A stretch of 64,000 nucleotides of DNA from Saccharomonospora viridis DSM 43017 (GCF_000023865.1 NC_013159.1:682001-746000); one strand, 5' to 3'. Shown: positions 17,316 through 27,066, numbered from the stretch's first letter. Notes: a model not told the origin generated them from the letters alone. Numbers and translations are program-made.

Positions 17316-18458
17316 TCAGGACACCTCCGAGGCGGGGGCTGCGAACGTGTTGCAGTCGACGATCCGGTTGTCGTACGCGCCCGCGCGCCACCACTTGGCG
17401 TAGTTGGCGTTACTGCCGTGGTCCCGGGTGCCGGACGTGTCGTCCCCCCGGGTCTCCTGGTCGTACCACGCCGCGTTGTACATCTCGCGTGTGATCGAAC
17501 CGCCCTGGTCGACGTGGGCGCCGAGGAACATGCCGGAGAAGCACTGCGCCTGGAGTTCCTTGCGCCGCGACATCTCCTGGCCGGCCGGACTGTCCTGCCC
17601 CTCGGCGTAGATCCGTTCCCACGCCGCGTCCATGATGCCGGCCAGTTCCTGCACGTGGTGGCCGTATTCATGGGCGAACAACGCCAGGTAGACGCCCGGA
17701 GCGTTGCCGTACTGCTCGGTCTGTAACCCGTCGAACGGCAGGTAGAGGTCACCCTCGCAGTAGTAGGCGGCCGTGGCGATGCCGACGTTGATGGTGCCGC
17801 ACTGGGTCTGGAAGCTCGCCGACGTCGGGAAATGCAGTCGCGGCGGCGTGAACGGCAGGTTGTACGCCCTCAGGAACGGCTCCCAGGCCGCATCGAGACA
17901 TTCCCGCGCGGCCGTGAAGAACGCCTCCGCCCCTTCCGGGGTGCTCCGCCAGCCGGGTAGGTGGCAGGCCCGGTTGGCCAGACCCGCGTCCGGGTCCTGC
18001 AGGATCGGGTGGTCGGCGAGTTTGAAGATCTTCTGCGGCGGTGGGTCCCCTTCGGTCGGTGTCACTGTGTCACTCGGGGAAGAGGAGGGCGACTCCGAGG
18101 ACGAGGGACTCTGTTCCGTGGTGCTCGAAGCGGCGGGGGGCGAAAGGGTCGGTGTGGGGGCGGCGGGCTCCAGCAGCTCGTTGTCCGCCGAGGACGGGCC
18201 GGTGCCCGTGGCGAACACGTAGACCAGCACCAGCACCAGCGACAGCAGGAGTGCCCCGCAGCTGTAGGCGAGCACGAGTGGCCGCGTCGACTTCCGTGGT
18301 GGCCGAGGTGTTGGCCGAGACGTTCCGACCGGGTGGGCTGGGAAGGGAGGTCGGCCGGGTGGGGTGCCGGGCGTCCTGCGGTTCCGCTGGCTCTGCCAGC
18401 CCTGCTGCGGGTTATGACCGTGACTCGAAGGTCCCGGCCCCGGCGGCGGCTGTGTCAT
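17316..18458 (-). CDS. Membrane-anchored neutral zinc metallopeptidase (YpfJ-like)
   Basis: 380 residues. A Pro/Gly/Arg-rich cytosolic start (1-55) precedes one membrane helix (about 60-80, LAYSCGALLLSLVLVLVYVFA), a Ser/Thr/Pro-rich linker (about 85-125), and an extracellular domain with FAHEYGHHVQELAG, an HExxH zinc motif of the putative neutral zinc metallopeptidase family. A later glutamate in RRKELQAQCFSG matches the family's third ligand region, and several cysteines may form disulfides. I start at ATG 18458, with GGGACGA upstream; the frame extends to 18749 only by overlapping the divergent neighbour. Substrate unknown. Confidence 0.87.
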   Translation of the reverse strand: MTQPPPGPGPSSHGHNPQQGWQSQRNRRTPGTPPGRPPFPAHPVGTSRPTPRPPRKSTRPLVLAYSCGALLLSLVLVLVYVFATGTGPSSADNELLEPAAPTPTLSPPAASSTTEQSPSSSESPSSSPSDTVTPTEGDPPPQKIFKLADHPILQDPDAGLANRACHLPGWRSTPEGAEAFFTAARECLDAAWEPFLRAYNLPFTPPRLHFPTSASFQTQCGTINVGIATAAYYCEGDLYLPFDGLQTEQYGNAPGVYLALFAHEYGHHVQELAGIMDAAWERIYAEGQDSPAGQEMSRRKELQAQCFSGMFLGAHVDQGGSITREMYNAAWYDQETRGDDTSGTRDHGSNANYAKWWRAGAYDNRIVDCNTFAAPASEVS

Positions 18459-18579
18459 CTCGTCGTCCCCGCGGGTCGTATGGAACTCGACAGCCAGCAT
18501 AGCGAGCCCGGCCCGGTAGCGGGGTCGGGCGAGACACCCGGGCGGAGCCCGTGAGGGTGGCAGACGGCAGGATGGAGGT

Positions 18580-19464
18580 ATGTCCGGCTCGACAGGTTGG
18601 TCCTCATCAGGTGGCGGCACTCCGGGTGTCATCCCGCTGCGCCCGTTGTTGCTCGGGGAGATTCTGGAGGGCGCCGTAACCACTCTGCGTAGGCACGCGG
18701 GCGTGGTGTTCGGTTCCTCCGCCGTCGTCGCGTTGATCAGTGCTGTCATCTACTTCGGTGCCGACCTGTGGGTGTTCGACGCCACCGAGCCCGCGCCGGT
18801 GATCGACACCGAGGCCCCGCCCGAGGAACAGCTCGAGCAGGCCATGGCCCAGCTGCAGGACAGCCTGCCGCAGTTCGGTGCCCTCGCGCTCATCACGCTG
18901 ATCACGCAGACGTTCCTCTCGGGGCTGCTCACCATCGTGGTGGGCAAGGCGGTGCTGGGCCACGCCATCGGTGTGAGGGAGGCGTGGGAGGAGCTGCGTC
19001 CGCGGTTGCCCTCCCTGCTGGGGGTGACGTTGGTGGTGACGGCGGCCGTCATGGTCGGCAGCCTGCTGTTCATCGTGCCCGGCATCTGGCTGTACGGTCT
19101 GCTCAGTCTCGCCACCCCGGCGCTCGTGCTCGAACGCGGACGGCTGTCCGATGCGTTGCGTCGCTCGGTCACCCTCGTGCGGGGTTCGTGGTGGCGGGTC
19201 TTCGGAGTCCTCGTCGCGGGTCTGTTGATCACCTACGTGGTCTCGTACCTGATCCAGTTGCCGTTCGGCATCGCGATCGACCCGGCGGCCTTCGAACGCG
19301 GGTACACCCCCGAGGAACTGCTGCTCCGAGAGGTCGGTAGCGCCGTCGCCCGCACCGTCACCGTGCCCTTCCTCTCGGTCGTCACGGCGTTGCTCTACAT
19401 CGATCAGCGGATGCGTCGCGAAGGGCTCGCCGACGAACTCGCCAGGGCTTCCCGCATGAAGTGA
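18580..19464 (+). CDS. Multi-pass membrane protein (glycerophosphodiesterase membrane-domain-like)
   Basis: 294 residues. An N-terminal Ser/Gly stretch leads into IPLRPLLLGEILEGAVTTLRRHAGVVF, the opening typical of actinobacterial proteins with the GPDPase-type membrane domain. About six hydrophobic segments follow, including LLGVTLVVTAAVMVGSLLFIVPGIW and the ALVLERGRLSDALRRSVTLVRG helix pair. There is no catalytic phosphodiesterase domain, so an enzyme function is not supported; relatives are thought to assist membrane processes. It is divergent from the zinc peptidase gene (121-bp gap). Confidence 0.78.
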   Translation: MSGSTGWSSSGGGTPGVIPLRPLLLGEILEGAVTTLRRHAGVVFGSSAVVALISAVIYFGADLWVFDATEPAPVIDTEAPPEEQLEQAMAQLQDSLPQFGALALITLITQTFLSGLLTIVVGKAVLGHAIGVREAWEELRPRLPSLLGVTLVVTAAVMVGSLLFIVPGIWLYGLLSLATPALVLERGRLSDALRRSVTLVRGSWWRVFGVLVAGLLITYVVSYLIQLPFGIAIDPAAFERGYTPEELLLREVGSAVARTVTVPFLSVVTALLYIDQRMRREGLADELARASRMK

Positions 19465-19592
19465 GTCGGTGTGGCATCACTCACAGGGAGTGATTTCCCG
19501 TATTGCTGAAACGCGGTGTCGTGTGGCGACGACGAGCACGGTGACGTCGCCGGTTCACCCGGACCGGCGAGTCATCGCGGCGAGGAGACACC

Positions 19593-20348
19593 GTGGGTTG
19601 TGCGGGGCGGGCCTGGGTCCGGGTCGGTTGTGTGGTGCTGGTGGTGACGGGATTCGTGTCGGCGTGTTTTGCTCCAAACGCGACTACCGCCGCCGCGACG
19701 ACATGGTGTGGGGACCGGTCGTCGATCGTCGTGCTCGGCGACTCCCACAGCACGGGCTGGGGCCTGCCCGACTACACCGGGAACGGGGACTACGCGCAGA
19801 CGGAGGCGGGCTGGGTGTCGACGTTGAAGCGTCGAGCCTCCACTGAATGGGGCACCGTCACCACGGTGCTGGCCCGCAACGGTGCGACGGCGGCCGACTT
19901 CCACCCAGGTGGGCGATGGCCGGAGACGGCGGCCGCGATCGACACGGTGGGTGATCTCCACCCCCCACTCGTGGTCATCGCGCTGGGCGGCAACGAGTTC
20001 GCCCAGGACATGCACCCCGCTCGGTTCGACGAGCACTACCGCGGACTCGTGCACGAGGTGTCGCGGGTGTCCCCGCGCACGACCGTGCTGTTGGTGATGG
20101 GACCGGAGATGGGGGCGCGGCTGGTGCCGGACCCGACGCACTCGTGGAACGCCTACGTCGGCGTGGCCGAGGCCGTCGCCGCCGACGAAGGGGTCGGGTT
20201 GCTCGACCTCGGTGAGTATCTGCCCGCAGGTGGCACGGCCGAGGCGGAGGGGCTGTACCTGCCGGACGACGCCCACCTGACGGCCGCGGGGCATCGCGTC
20301 GTCCACGCCGCCGTGTGGACGCGATTGTCGATGTGGTGCGGGGCGTGA
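19593..20348 (+). CDS. Secreted SGNH/GDSL hydrolase, probable lipoprotein
   Basis: 251 residues. The signal peptide ends in a lipobox-like VSAC (C near residue 25), suggesting lipid anchoring. The mature domain shows the SGNH blocks: IVVLGDSHSTG (catalytic Ser), a Gly block around LARNGATAADF, GGNEFAQD (Asn), and the C-terminal DDAHLTAAGH (Asp and His). Such enzymes are esterases, acyl hydrolases or carbohydrate deacetylases; substrate not readable. GTG 19593 is supported by GAGGAGA 5 bases upstream. It stands alone between the membrane protein gene and the M16 pair. Confidence 0.85.
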   Translation: MGCAGRAWVRVGCVVLVVTGFVSACFAPNATTAAATTWCGDRSSIVVLGDSHSTGWGLPDYTGNGDYAQTEAGWVSTLKRRASTEWGTVTTVLARNGATAADFHPGGRWPETAAAIDTVGDLHPPLVVIALGGNEFAQDMHPARFDEHYRGLVHEVSRVSPRTTVLLVMGPEMGARLVPDPTHSWNAYVGVAEAVAADEGVGLLDLGEYLPAGGTAEAEGLYLPDDAHLTAAGHRVVHAAVWTRLSMWCGA

Positions 20349-20478
20349 CGGAGCCGGTGGGGCCCGAAGCGGCTGCGTTCTAGGAGGTCAGAGCGCTCGG
20401 ATCCACCGTTCGCGCGTAGCGAGCGCCTGTCGTCCCGGTCCTGCTCCCCGAGCGTGCCCCAACCCGTAGGGTGTGGGC

Positions 20479-21765
20479 ATGGCCGTCTCCGAGCTACACA
20501 AGTTCACCCTCGACAACGGCCTGCGGGTCGTGCTCGCGCCGGACCCGACGGCGCCGGTCGTCGGTGTCAGCGTGCACTACGACGTGGGCTTCCGCTCCGA
20601 ACCGGAAGGGCGAACGGGTTTCGCCCACCTGTTCGAGCACCTGATGTTCCAAGGCAGTGAGAGCTTGGAAAAGCTCGCCCACTTCCGATACGTGCAGGGC
20701 AGTGGGGGTGTGTTCAACGGCTCCACCCACCCGGACTACACCGACTACTTCGAGGTGCTGCCGTCGGCGGCCCTGGAACGCGCGTTGTTCCTGGAGGCCG
20801 ACCGGATGCGCGCGCCCAAGCTGACCCGCGAGAATCTGGCCAACCAGATCGACGTGGTCAAGGAGGAGATCCGGCTCAACGTGCTGAACCGCCCCTACGG
20901 CGGGTTCCCGTGGATCCTCCTGCCGCCGGTGCTCTACTCGACGTTCCCCAACGCCCACAACGGCTACGGCGATTTCACCGACCTCGAACAGGCGACGCTG
21001 GACGACTGCGCCGCGTTCTTCGACACCTACTACGCGCCCGCCAACGCGGTCCTGACCGTCGCGGGTGATCTCGACGTGGACCACACCCGCGAACTCGTGG
21101 AGAAGCACTTCGGCGACGTGCCGGCGCGGCCGAAGCCGGAACGGCCGTCGTTCGCCGAGCCCCCTCCCACCGAGGAACTGCGCGGCAGCCATCACGACCC
21201 GCACGCCCCGCTTCCGGCGCTCGCCGTGGGGTATCGGATGCCCGACCCGATCAACGACCTCGATTCCTATCTGGCGAACCTCGTGTTGGCCGGGGTGCTC
21301 TCCGACGGCGACTCGTCGCGGTTGCAGCAGCGTCTGGTGCACGTCGAGCCGTTGGTCACGGACGTCTCCGCCAGTGCGGGCCTGTTCGGTCCCTTCGAGG
21401 CGCGCGACCCGGACACGTTCTCGGTGACGGCCATCCATCCGCCGGACGTGACCACCGACCGGATACTCGACGCGCTCGACGCCGAACTCGCCAAGCTCGC
21501 CGAGACCCCGCCGGGCGAGGAGGAGCTCGCCAAGGTGATCGCACGGTGGAGTGCCAGCCTGCACTCCGATCACGACCGTCTGCTGTCGCGCACGCTGGCT
21601 CTCGGTTCCCTGGAGTTGCTGTACGGGGACGCCGCACTGATGTACGAGCTGCCCGAACGTATCGCGGCGGTGACCGCCGAGCAGGTGAGCCAGGCCGCGA
21701 AGGCGCTCCGCCCCGACGCGCGCGCCGTTCTCGTGGTGGAGCCGGGACAGGGAGGTGCCCAGTGA
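20479..21765 (+). CDS. M16 family zinc peptidase, catalytic subunit
   Basis: 428 residues of the insulinase/processing-peptidase family. The inverted zinc motif HLFEH (H50, E53, H54) is intact, followed by the downstream glutamate region VVKEEIRLN. I start at ATG 20479, with AGGG 8 bases upstream; a GTG two codons earlier is the alternative. No signal peptide, so cytosolic. The next gene encodes a homologue without the zinc motif and overlaps by 4 bases, so the two probably form the heterodimer seen in other bacterial M16 pairs, enclosing small peptides in a chamber. Confidence 0.92.
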   Translation: MAVSELHKFTLDNGLRVVLAPDPTAPVVGVSVHYDVGFRSEPEGRTGFAHLFEHLMFQGSESLEKLAHFRYVQGSGGVFNGSTHPDYTDYFEVLPSAALERALFLEADRMRAPKLTRENLANQIDVVKEEIRLNVLNRPYGGFPWILLPPVLYSTFPNAHNGYGDFTDLEQATLDDCAAFFDTYYAPANAVLTVAGDLDVDHTRELVEKHFGDVPARPKPERPSFAEPPPTEELRGSHHDPHAPLPALAVGYRMPDPINDLDSYLANLVLAGVLSDGDSSRLQQRLVHVEPLVTDVSASAGLFGPFEARDPDTFSVTAIHPPDVTTDRILDALDAELAKLAETPPGEEELAKVIARWSASLHSDHDRLLSRTLALGSLELLYGDAALMYELPERIAAVTAEQVSQAAKALRPDARAVLVVEPGQGGAQ

Positions 21766-23150
21766 GCGTGACCAGTCATCGTTCCGCCGAGGAGATCGGT
21801 CGCACGGAACTCGGACCGAGGCAGCTGCCGCCGCTCGGGGACCTGAAACACGGCGCCGAGTTGTCTCACGTGGACACCGTGTTGGCCAACGGCCTGCGGG
21901 TGTTGGCCGTGCACAAACCGACCGTGCCCATGGTCGAGCTGCGGCTGACGATCCCGTTCGCGGGGGACGACCCCCTGCATTCGGCGACCGCCGAGGTGTT
22001 GGCCGAGACGTTGCTCACCGGCACCCGGAGGCGGGACCGCGTGCGCATCGACACCGATCTCGCCCTCATCGGGGGCGAACTGGGCGCGATGGTCGATCCG
22101 GAGCACCTCGAGATCGGGGGCAGCGCCCTGGCCGACAAGCTGCCGCAACTGTTGGACGTGCTGGCCGACGTGCTCACCGAGGCCTCGTACGTGGACAACG
22201 AGGTACGTCGGGAGGCCGACCGGATCTCCGAGCGGATCGCCGTGGCCCGCACGCAACCCAAGGTGATCGCACGGGAGGCGCTCCAACGTCGCCGCTACGG
22301 CGACCACCCGTACACGCGGGAGGTTCCGAAGGCGGAGGACGTGGCGGCCGTCGTGCCCGAGGCGGTGCGGTCGCTGCACGCGGCGTCGGTCGTGCCGAAC
22401 GGGGCCACGCTCGTGCTCGTCGGGGACGTCGACCCGGACACCATGGTGGCCGAGATCGAACGTGCGCTGGGGGCATGGTCGTCCGACGCGCGGGCGCGGA
22501 AACTGCCCGAACTGCCCGACCTCGTCCCCGGTGACGTGTTGTTGGTCGCCAGGCCCGGGGCGGTGCAGTCGCAGATCCGGTTGTCGGCGCAGGCCGTGCC
22601 GAGGACCGATCCGCGTTATCCGGCGTTGCAGTTGGCCAACCTCGCCTACGGTGGATACTTCTCCTCCCGGTTGGTGGAGAACATCCGGGAGGACAAGGGT
22701 TACACCTACGGCGCCCACTCCGGATTCGAGTTCGTCGGGTCGAAGGCCACCGTGCAGGTCGAGGCCGACACGGCCAGTGAGGTGACCGCGGCCGCGCTGC
22801 TGGAGACCCGGTACGAGCTGGGACGGCTCGGGTTGGTGCCGCCGACGGACGCCGAGGTGGACTCCGTGCGCCAGTACGCGATCGGCACGTTGTTGATCGC
22901 CTCGTCGTCCCAGTCGGGATTGGCGAACCAGCTGTCCGCCCTGGCGGAGCTGGGGCTGGGGGCGGAGTGGCTCAGCGAGCATCCCGCACGGCTGGCCCAG
23001 GTCACCACCGAGCAGGTGGCGGAGGCGGCGTTGGAGTTCTTCGCCCCGAACCGGTTCACGGGCGTGGTCGTCGGTGATGCCGAGGCGCTGGCGCCGAAGT
23101 TGTTGGCGTTGGGCGGTGTCACGGTCGACGACGGCATCGGAGCTGTATGA
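21762..23150 (+). CDS. M16 family peptidase-like, non-catalytic subunit
   Basis: 462 residues. The fold resembles its upstream neighbour, but the zinc motif is lost (TAEVLAETLLTG where HxxEH would be). The C-terminal half keeps YFSSRLVENIREDKGYTYG, the R/Y motif that these inactive subunits donate to the active site of the partner. GTG 21762 has GGAGG 7 bases upstream and overlaps the previous stop (GTGA). Its own stop overlaps the nudC start (ATGA), so the three genes form one tightly coupled operon. Confidence 0.92.
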   Translation: MSVTSHRSAEEIGRTELGPRQLPPLGDLKHGAELSHVDTVLANGLRVLAVHKPTVPMVELRLTIPFAGDDPLHSATAEVLAETLLTGTRRRDRVRIDTDLALIGGELGAMVDPEHLEIGGSALADKLPQLLDVLADVLTEASYVDNEVRREADRISERIAVARTQPKVIAREALQRRRYGDHPYTREVPKAEDVAAVVPEAVRSLHAASVVPNGATLVLVGDVDPDTMVAEIERALGAWSSDARARKLPELPDLVPGDVLLVARPGAVQSQIRLSAQAVPRTDPRYPALQLANLAYGGYFSSRLVENIREDKGYTYGAHSGFEFVGSKATVQVEADTASEVTAAALLETRYELGRLGLVPPTDAEVDSVRQYAIGTLLIASSSQSGLANQLSALAELGLGAEWLSEHPARLAQVTTEQVAEAALEFFAPNRFTGVVVGDAEALAPKLLALGGVTVDDGIGAV

Positions 23151-24178
23151 GTTCTGCCGTTCCCTTCGAACTGGACGCCTCCCCCGCACTGTCCCGGTCG
23201 ACGGCCGACCGGCAGGAGTCGTTGAGGGCCGATCCGGAACGGTTACGGGCACGGTGGCCGTCGGCGCGGGTCGTGCGCATGGACGACCGTGGCCGCGTGC
23301 CCGTGTCCGAACGGGATTTCTTCGACGACAACCGGGGAGCGAACGCGGTGCCGCTGTCCACGGTCCCCGCCCTCGACGTGGCGCCGCGGCTCCCCGAGGA
23401 CGCCGTCTTCCTCGGACAGTGGGAGGGGACCGACTACTGGGCTGTGTTCGACACCCCGGGAGCCGACGCCCGTACCGTGCGGGTCGACGGTGGCTGGAGC
23501 CTGCCGGTGGAGGTCCCCGTCGATGACGGGGAGGCCTGGGTGGGACTGCGGGAGCACGGTGCCGCGCTCGACGACACGGCCGCGGGACTGCTCACCACCG
23601 CCGTGGCGTTGCGCAACTGGCATCGCCGGGCGCGCCATTGCGCCCACTGCGGCGGTCCGACCCGGCTGCGGCAGTTCGGCTGGGCGACGGTCTGCGAACA
23701 GTGCGGACGCGAGGAGTACCCCCGCACCGACCCGGCGGTGATCTGCCTGGTGCACGACGACGTCGGGGTCAACGGGGAGCACGTGTTGTTGGCGCGGCAA
23801 CCGGTGTGGCCCGCCGGCCGGTACTCGGTGCTCGCGGGGTTCGTCGAGGCCGGGGAGTCGCTGGAGTGTTGCGTGGAACGCGAGATCCGCGAGGAGGTCG
23901 GTGTCGAGGTCCGCGACATCCGGTATCTCGGCAGCCAGCCTTGGCCGTTCCCGCGTTCGATCATGCTGGGGTTCGCCGCGCGTGCGGACCGGGGCGCCCG
24001 ACTCGCTCCCGCCGAGGGGGAGATCGAGGACGCGCGGTGGGTGCCTCGTGAGCGGGTGCGGGCCGCTTTCGCCGAACGTGATCCCGACCTGCTGCTCCCG
24101 GGGCCCACGTCCATCGCGCACGTGATGCTGCGTTCCTGGGCGTTCTCGGGTGGAGGCGACGAAGCGGGGTCGAGCTGA
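23147..24178 (+). CDS. nudC: NudC: NADH pyrophosphatase / NAD-decapping Nudix hydrolase
   Basis: 343 residues. An N-terminal domain (1-150) precedes a zinc ribbon (CAHCGG...CEQCG) and a Nudix domain with GFVEAGESLECCVEREIREE, close to the Nudix consensus GX5EX7REUXEEXGU. The SQPWPFPRS motif that marks NudC follows. The enzyme cleaves NADH to NMNH and AMP and can remove NAD caps from RNA. It is the third gene of the M16 operon and matches Rv3199c in the remembered synteny. Confidence 0.93.
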   Translation: MSSAVPFELDASPALSRSTADRQESLRADPERLRARWPSARVVRMDDRGRVPVSERDFFDDNRGANAVPLSTVPALDVAPRLPEDAVFLGQWEGTDYWAVFDTPGADARTVRVDGGWSLPVEVPVDDGEAWVGLREHGAALDDTAAGLLTTAVALRNWHRRARHCAHCGGPTRLRQFGWATVCEQCGREEYPRTDPAVICLVHDDVGVNGEHVLLARQPVWPAGRYSVLAGFVEAGESLECCVEREIREEVGVEVRDIRYLGSQPWPFPRSIMLGFAARADRGARLAPAEGEIEDARWVPRERVRAAFAERDPDLLLPGPTSIAHVMLRSWAFSGGGDEAGSS

Positions 24179-24221
24179 CGCGATACTCTCGCGGCACGCG
24201 AAAGTCATGGGGGTATGTCGA

Positions 24222-25187
24222 GTGAGCGCAGCGCGGGCTGTGGGACTGCTGCTGGGCGTGTTGGCCGATTCGATGGTCGGTGATTCGATCCGGGGCCGAG
24301 CGGACGCCTCACTGGCGCGGGTGGCCCGCGCCAGTGAGCGACGTATGCGGATCGACCATCCTGTGGCCGGTGCGGTGCACGTCGGCGTGGTGACGGGTGC
24401 GGCCGTGCTGGCCGGGCTTGCGGTGGAACGGCTGGGACGGGGGCGCCCGTTGGTGGCGGCGGCGGGGACCGCCGCGAGCACGTGGGCGGTGCTCGGGGGC
24501 GCGCGTCTGGCCGCCGACGGTACGGCGTTGGCCCGCCAGCTGGAGACGGGCGACCTGGCCGCGACGCGCCAGACCCTGAAGGCCTGGGATTCGCGTTGCT
24601 CCCAGGAGCTGGACGGCGTCTCCCTCGCGCGCGCGTCCGTGGAAGCCGTGGCGCAGAACTCCTCCGACACCGTGGTCGCGCCGCTGCTGTGGGGCGCTGT
24701 GGCGGGGGTGCCCGGACTGTTGGGTGCCCGCGCGGTGGGAGTGGTGCGCCGGATGGTGGCCGAGCAGGCGGGCAGGGAACGTTTCGGCAGTGCGGCGGCG
24801 CATCTCGACACCGTGGTGAACCTGTTGCCCACGCGTGCCGCGGCGGCGCTCACCGTGGCCGGGGCTCCCGTGGTCGGCGGATCGGCGCGGGCCGCGTGGC
24901 GGGCCTGGCAACGGGACACCGTTTTGCACCCGAGTCCGAACGCGGGCCGGGTCGTGGCGGCCTATGCCGGTGCGCTGGAGATCCGGCTCGGCGGTCGCAC
25001 GGTGTATCCGGACGGGGTCAGGGAGCTGCCCGTGCTCGGTGACGGCCGGAACCCGGACGCGGGGCATGTGACCCGGGCTGTCGAACTGTCCCGTGTCGTG
25101 GGCTGGCTGGCGGGTGTCTCCTCGGCCGTCGTGGCCCTGATACCGGGTCTTCGGCGGCTTCGTCGCTCTCGTCGTCGAGTTCGCTGA
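24222..25187 (+). CDS. cobD: CobD/CbiB: adenosylcobinamide-phosphate synthase
   Basis: 321 residues, an integral membrane protein that attaches aminopropanol (or its phosphate) to adenosylcobyric acid late in cobalamin synthesis. Recognisable features are the opening GLLLGVLADSMVGD, the middle block SVEAVAQNSSDTVVAPLLW, the FGSAAAHLDTVVNLLPTR loop, and PSPNAGRVVAAYAGALEIRLGG, all conserved in CbiB. The N-terminal HPVAxxG block is shifted (IDHPVAGAVH), a mild departure from the norm. GTG 24222 has GGGGG upstream; ATG 24207 is possible. No other cobalamin genes are in the window apart from the CobC-like phosphatase domain at 59 kb. Convergent with the SURF1 gene. Confidence 0.88.
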   Translation: MSAARAVGLLLGVLADSMVGDSIRGRADASLARVARASERRMRIDHPVAGAVHVGVVTGAAVLAGLAVERLGRGRPLVAAAGTAASTWAVLGGARLAADGTALARQLETGDLAATRQTLKAWDSRCSQELDGVSLARASVEAVAQNSSDTVVAPLLWGAVAGVPGLLGARAVGVVRRMVAEQAGRERFGSAAAHLDTVVNLLPTRAAAALTVAGAPVVGGSARAAWRAWQRDTVLHPSPNAGRVVAAYAGALEIRLGGRTVYPDGVRELPVLGDGRNPDAGHVTRAVELSRVVGWLAGVSSAVVALIPGLRRLRRSRRRVR

Positions 25188-25215
25188 ACGGAGGCGGCGC
25201 CGAGGCCGCGGTCCG

Positions 25216-26130
25216 CTATCGCGCGCCGGAGTCGCGATCGCCGCTGCCCCTACCGCTTGCGACGACGTCGGTGGTCTGCGCGGCGGTCTGCCCCTCCTCT
25301 TCCTCCTCCGCCTCGGCGAGGAGTTCGGCCACCGATTTCCGGCGTCGGCTCTCCCGGCTGTGGCCGGGGCGTTCCTCCGAGAGCACGCCGCCGGGTTTCA
25401 GCTCACGCACGGTGAAGTAGGCCCAGCCGAGGATCGCCATCGTGCCGAACGCGACCCACTGGAGCGCGTAGGAGAAGTACGGGCCCGCTTCCAGAGTGGG
25501 CAGGGGTAACGGGTTGAGCACGCCCGGTTGGTCCTCGGTGAGCTGGGCGTATCCGGGGGCGATGTCCAGTCCCGTGGCCTGGCCCACGGTGCTGGAGTTC
25601 ACGACATAGGTGTGCAGCTTGCCCTGGGTCGAGGCGTCGGCGAACGGTGTCCGGCGCTGGGGGTCGACCTCGTCGGTACGCAGCCGGGCCTCCACCCGCA
25701 CCACACCGGTCGGTGGCGCGGCGTACGAGGGGACGTTGCCGCCCTCCGGTCGCAGATAGCCTCGGTTGATCAGGACGATCCGCCCCGACGTGGTGCGCAG
25801 GGGGGTCAGCACCTCGAACGCCGGCTCACCCTGCACCGTGCGCAATCGTGCGATGGTCTCGTGTTCGGGCAGGTAGGTGCCTTCGATGAGGACGCGACGC
25901 CATTCGGTTTCCCGGTCCGGTCGTTGGCCGGCGGGCAGTACCTCCTCCAGGGGGCGAGGCTGTTCGGTGAACGACGCCTCCACGGCGGCGTTCTGCTCGC
26001 TGCGGCTGGTGTGTCGGTCGAACTGCCAGGGGGCCAACACCGTGTAACAGAGCACGGCGAAGCCGAACACCGCCAGCGTGAGTGCCAGCCAACCCGGCCG
26101 GAGCAGCAATTTCCAGCGCACGTCAACCAC
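25216..26130 (-). CDS. SURF1-family cytochrome oxidase assembly protein
   Basis: 304 residues with the SURF1 plan: an N-terminal membrane helix (about 12-32, GWLALTLAVFGFAVLCYTVLAPWQ), a large external domain with PLRTTSGRIVLINRGYL, and a second helix near residue 225-245 (YFSYALQWVAFGTMAILGWAY). The C-terminal tail is charged with a poly-Glu stretch. SURF1 proteins help insert haem a into aa3-type oxidase. Start is GTG 26130. It lies beside cobD and upstream neighbours that include ptpA, matching Rv2234-Rv2236c as I recall. Confidence 0.9.
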   Translation of the reverse strand: MVDVRWKLLLRPGWLALTLAVFGFAVLCYTVLAPWQFDRHTSRSEQNAAVEASFTEQPRPLEEVLPAGQRPDRETEWRRVLIEGTYLPEHETIARLRTVQGEPAFEVLTPLRTTSGRIVLINRGYLRPEGGNVPSYAAPPTGVVRVEARLRTDEVDPQRRTPFADASTQGKLHTYVVNSSTVGQATGLDIAPGYAQLTEDQPGVLNPLPLPTLEAGPYFSYALQWVAFGTMAILGWAYFTVRELKPGGVLSEERPGHSRESRRRKSVAELLAEAEEEEEGQTAAQTTDVVASGRGSGDRDSGAR

Positions 26131-26181
26131 GGTATGCGGAGGTCGACCGTGCAGCCCGGGCAGGGGTGGTGTGATGCCGCC

Positions 26182-27066
26182 CTAGACACGCAGGGCCGCC
26201 TGCGCGGCGGTCAGTGCCTGTCCGACGTAGCCTCCGCCGAACAGCACCGCGTGTACCAGCAGGGGGAACAGTTGATGCAGCGGCACCCGTGCCTCGTGGC
26301 CCGGCGCGAGTGGTCGACCGGCGTCCTGCGCCTTCTCCCGGTAGGCCCCGAGCACGTGATCGAGCAGTGGCGCGCCGAACAGCCGCAGCATGGCCAGGTC
26401 GGTCTCCCTGTGACCACCGTGCGCTGCGGGGTCGATGAGCCACACCCTTCCGTCCGCGGCCCAGTGGACGTTGCCGCTCCAGGCGTCGCCGTGAAGTCGG
26501 GACGGGGGCTCGGGCGGGCCCGCCAGTTCCGGTAGACGCGTGCACACCTCGTCGAACACCGCGGCCTGTCGAGGCGAGAACAGGCCTGAGTCGACCCCTT
26601 CGCGCACGTACGGCTCCACCCGACAACGTGCGTAGAACGTCGGCCAGTCGTCGTGTGGTTCGTTGCGCATGCGCGCGAGGCCGATCCAGGCATTGGTCGG
26701 GCCGCCCGGCGGCGCGGCCCCGAACGCCGGGGCCGAGCGGGCGTGCAACGCCGCCAACCCCCGCCCGAAGGCCTCGGCGGCCTCCACGCTCGGGGATCCC
26801 GCGGGGATGCAGTCGATGACGAGCCACGTGTCGTCGACGCCGTGCACGGTGGGCACCGGAACGTCCCCTGCACCGCCCGGCTCACCCAGCCAGCGCAGAC
26901 CGGCCGCCTCCGCTCTCGCGGCGTCGGGTCCCGAGCCGCGCTTGACGACCACCTCCCGGCCGTCGGACAGGCTCACCACGGAGGCGGCACCGGCGATCCG
27001 TCGCTCACCGGTGGCCCGGGTTCCGGTGTGCCGTTCGGCCGCGCGTCCGGCCTCCGAAAGACTCAT
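26182..27066 (-). CDS. Fructosamine kinase family protein
   Basis: 294 residues with the small-molecule kinase fold (fructosamine-3-kinase/APH type). Features are VVVKRG (ATP Lys), the catalytic loop SRLHGDAWSGNVHW, and LIDPAAHGGHRETDLAML (the metal-binding Asp segment). Family members phosphorylate ketosamine adducts on glycated proteins or metabolites, which then break down. I start at ATG 27066 because it overlaps the ptpA stop (ATGA); a GTG at 27084 is possible. Co-translation with the phosphatase suggests linked roles in low-molecular-weight metabolite or protein repair (inference). Confidence 0.88.
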   Translation of the reverse strand: MSLSEAGRAAERHTGTRATGERRIAGAASVVSLSDGREVVVKRGSGPDAARAEAAGLRWLGEPGGAGDVPVPTVHGVDDTWLVIDCIPAGSPSVEAAEAFGRGLAALHARSAPAFGAAPPGGPTNAWIGLARMRNEPHDDWPTFYARCRVEPYVREGVDSGLFSPRQAAVFDEVCTRLPELAGPPEPPSRLHGDAWSGNVHWAADGRVWLIDPAAHGGHRETDLAMLRLFGAPLLDHVLGAYREKAQDAGRPLAPGHEARVPLHQLFPLLVHAVLFGGGYVGQALTAAQAALRV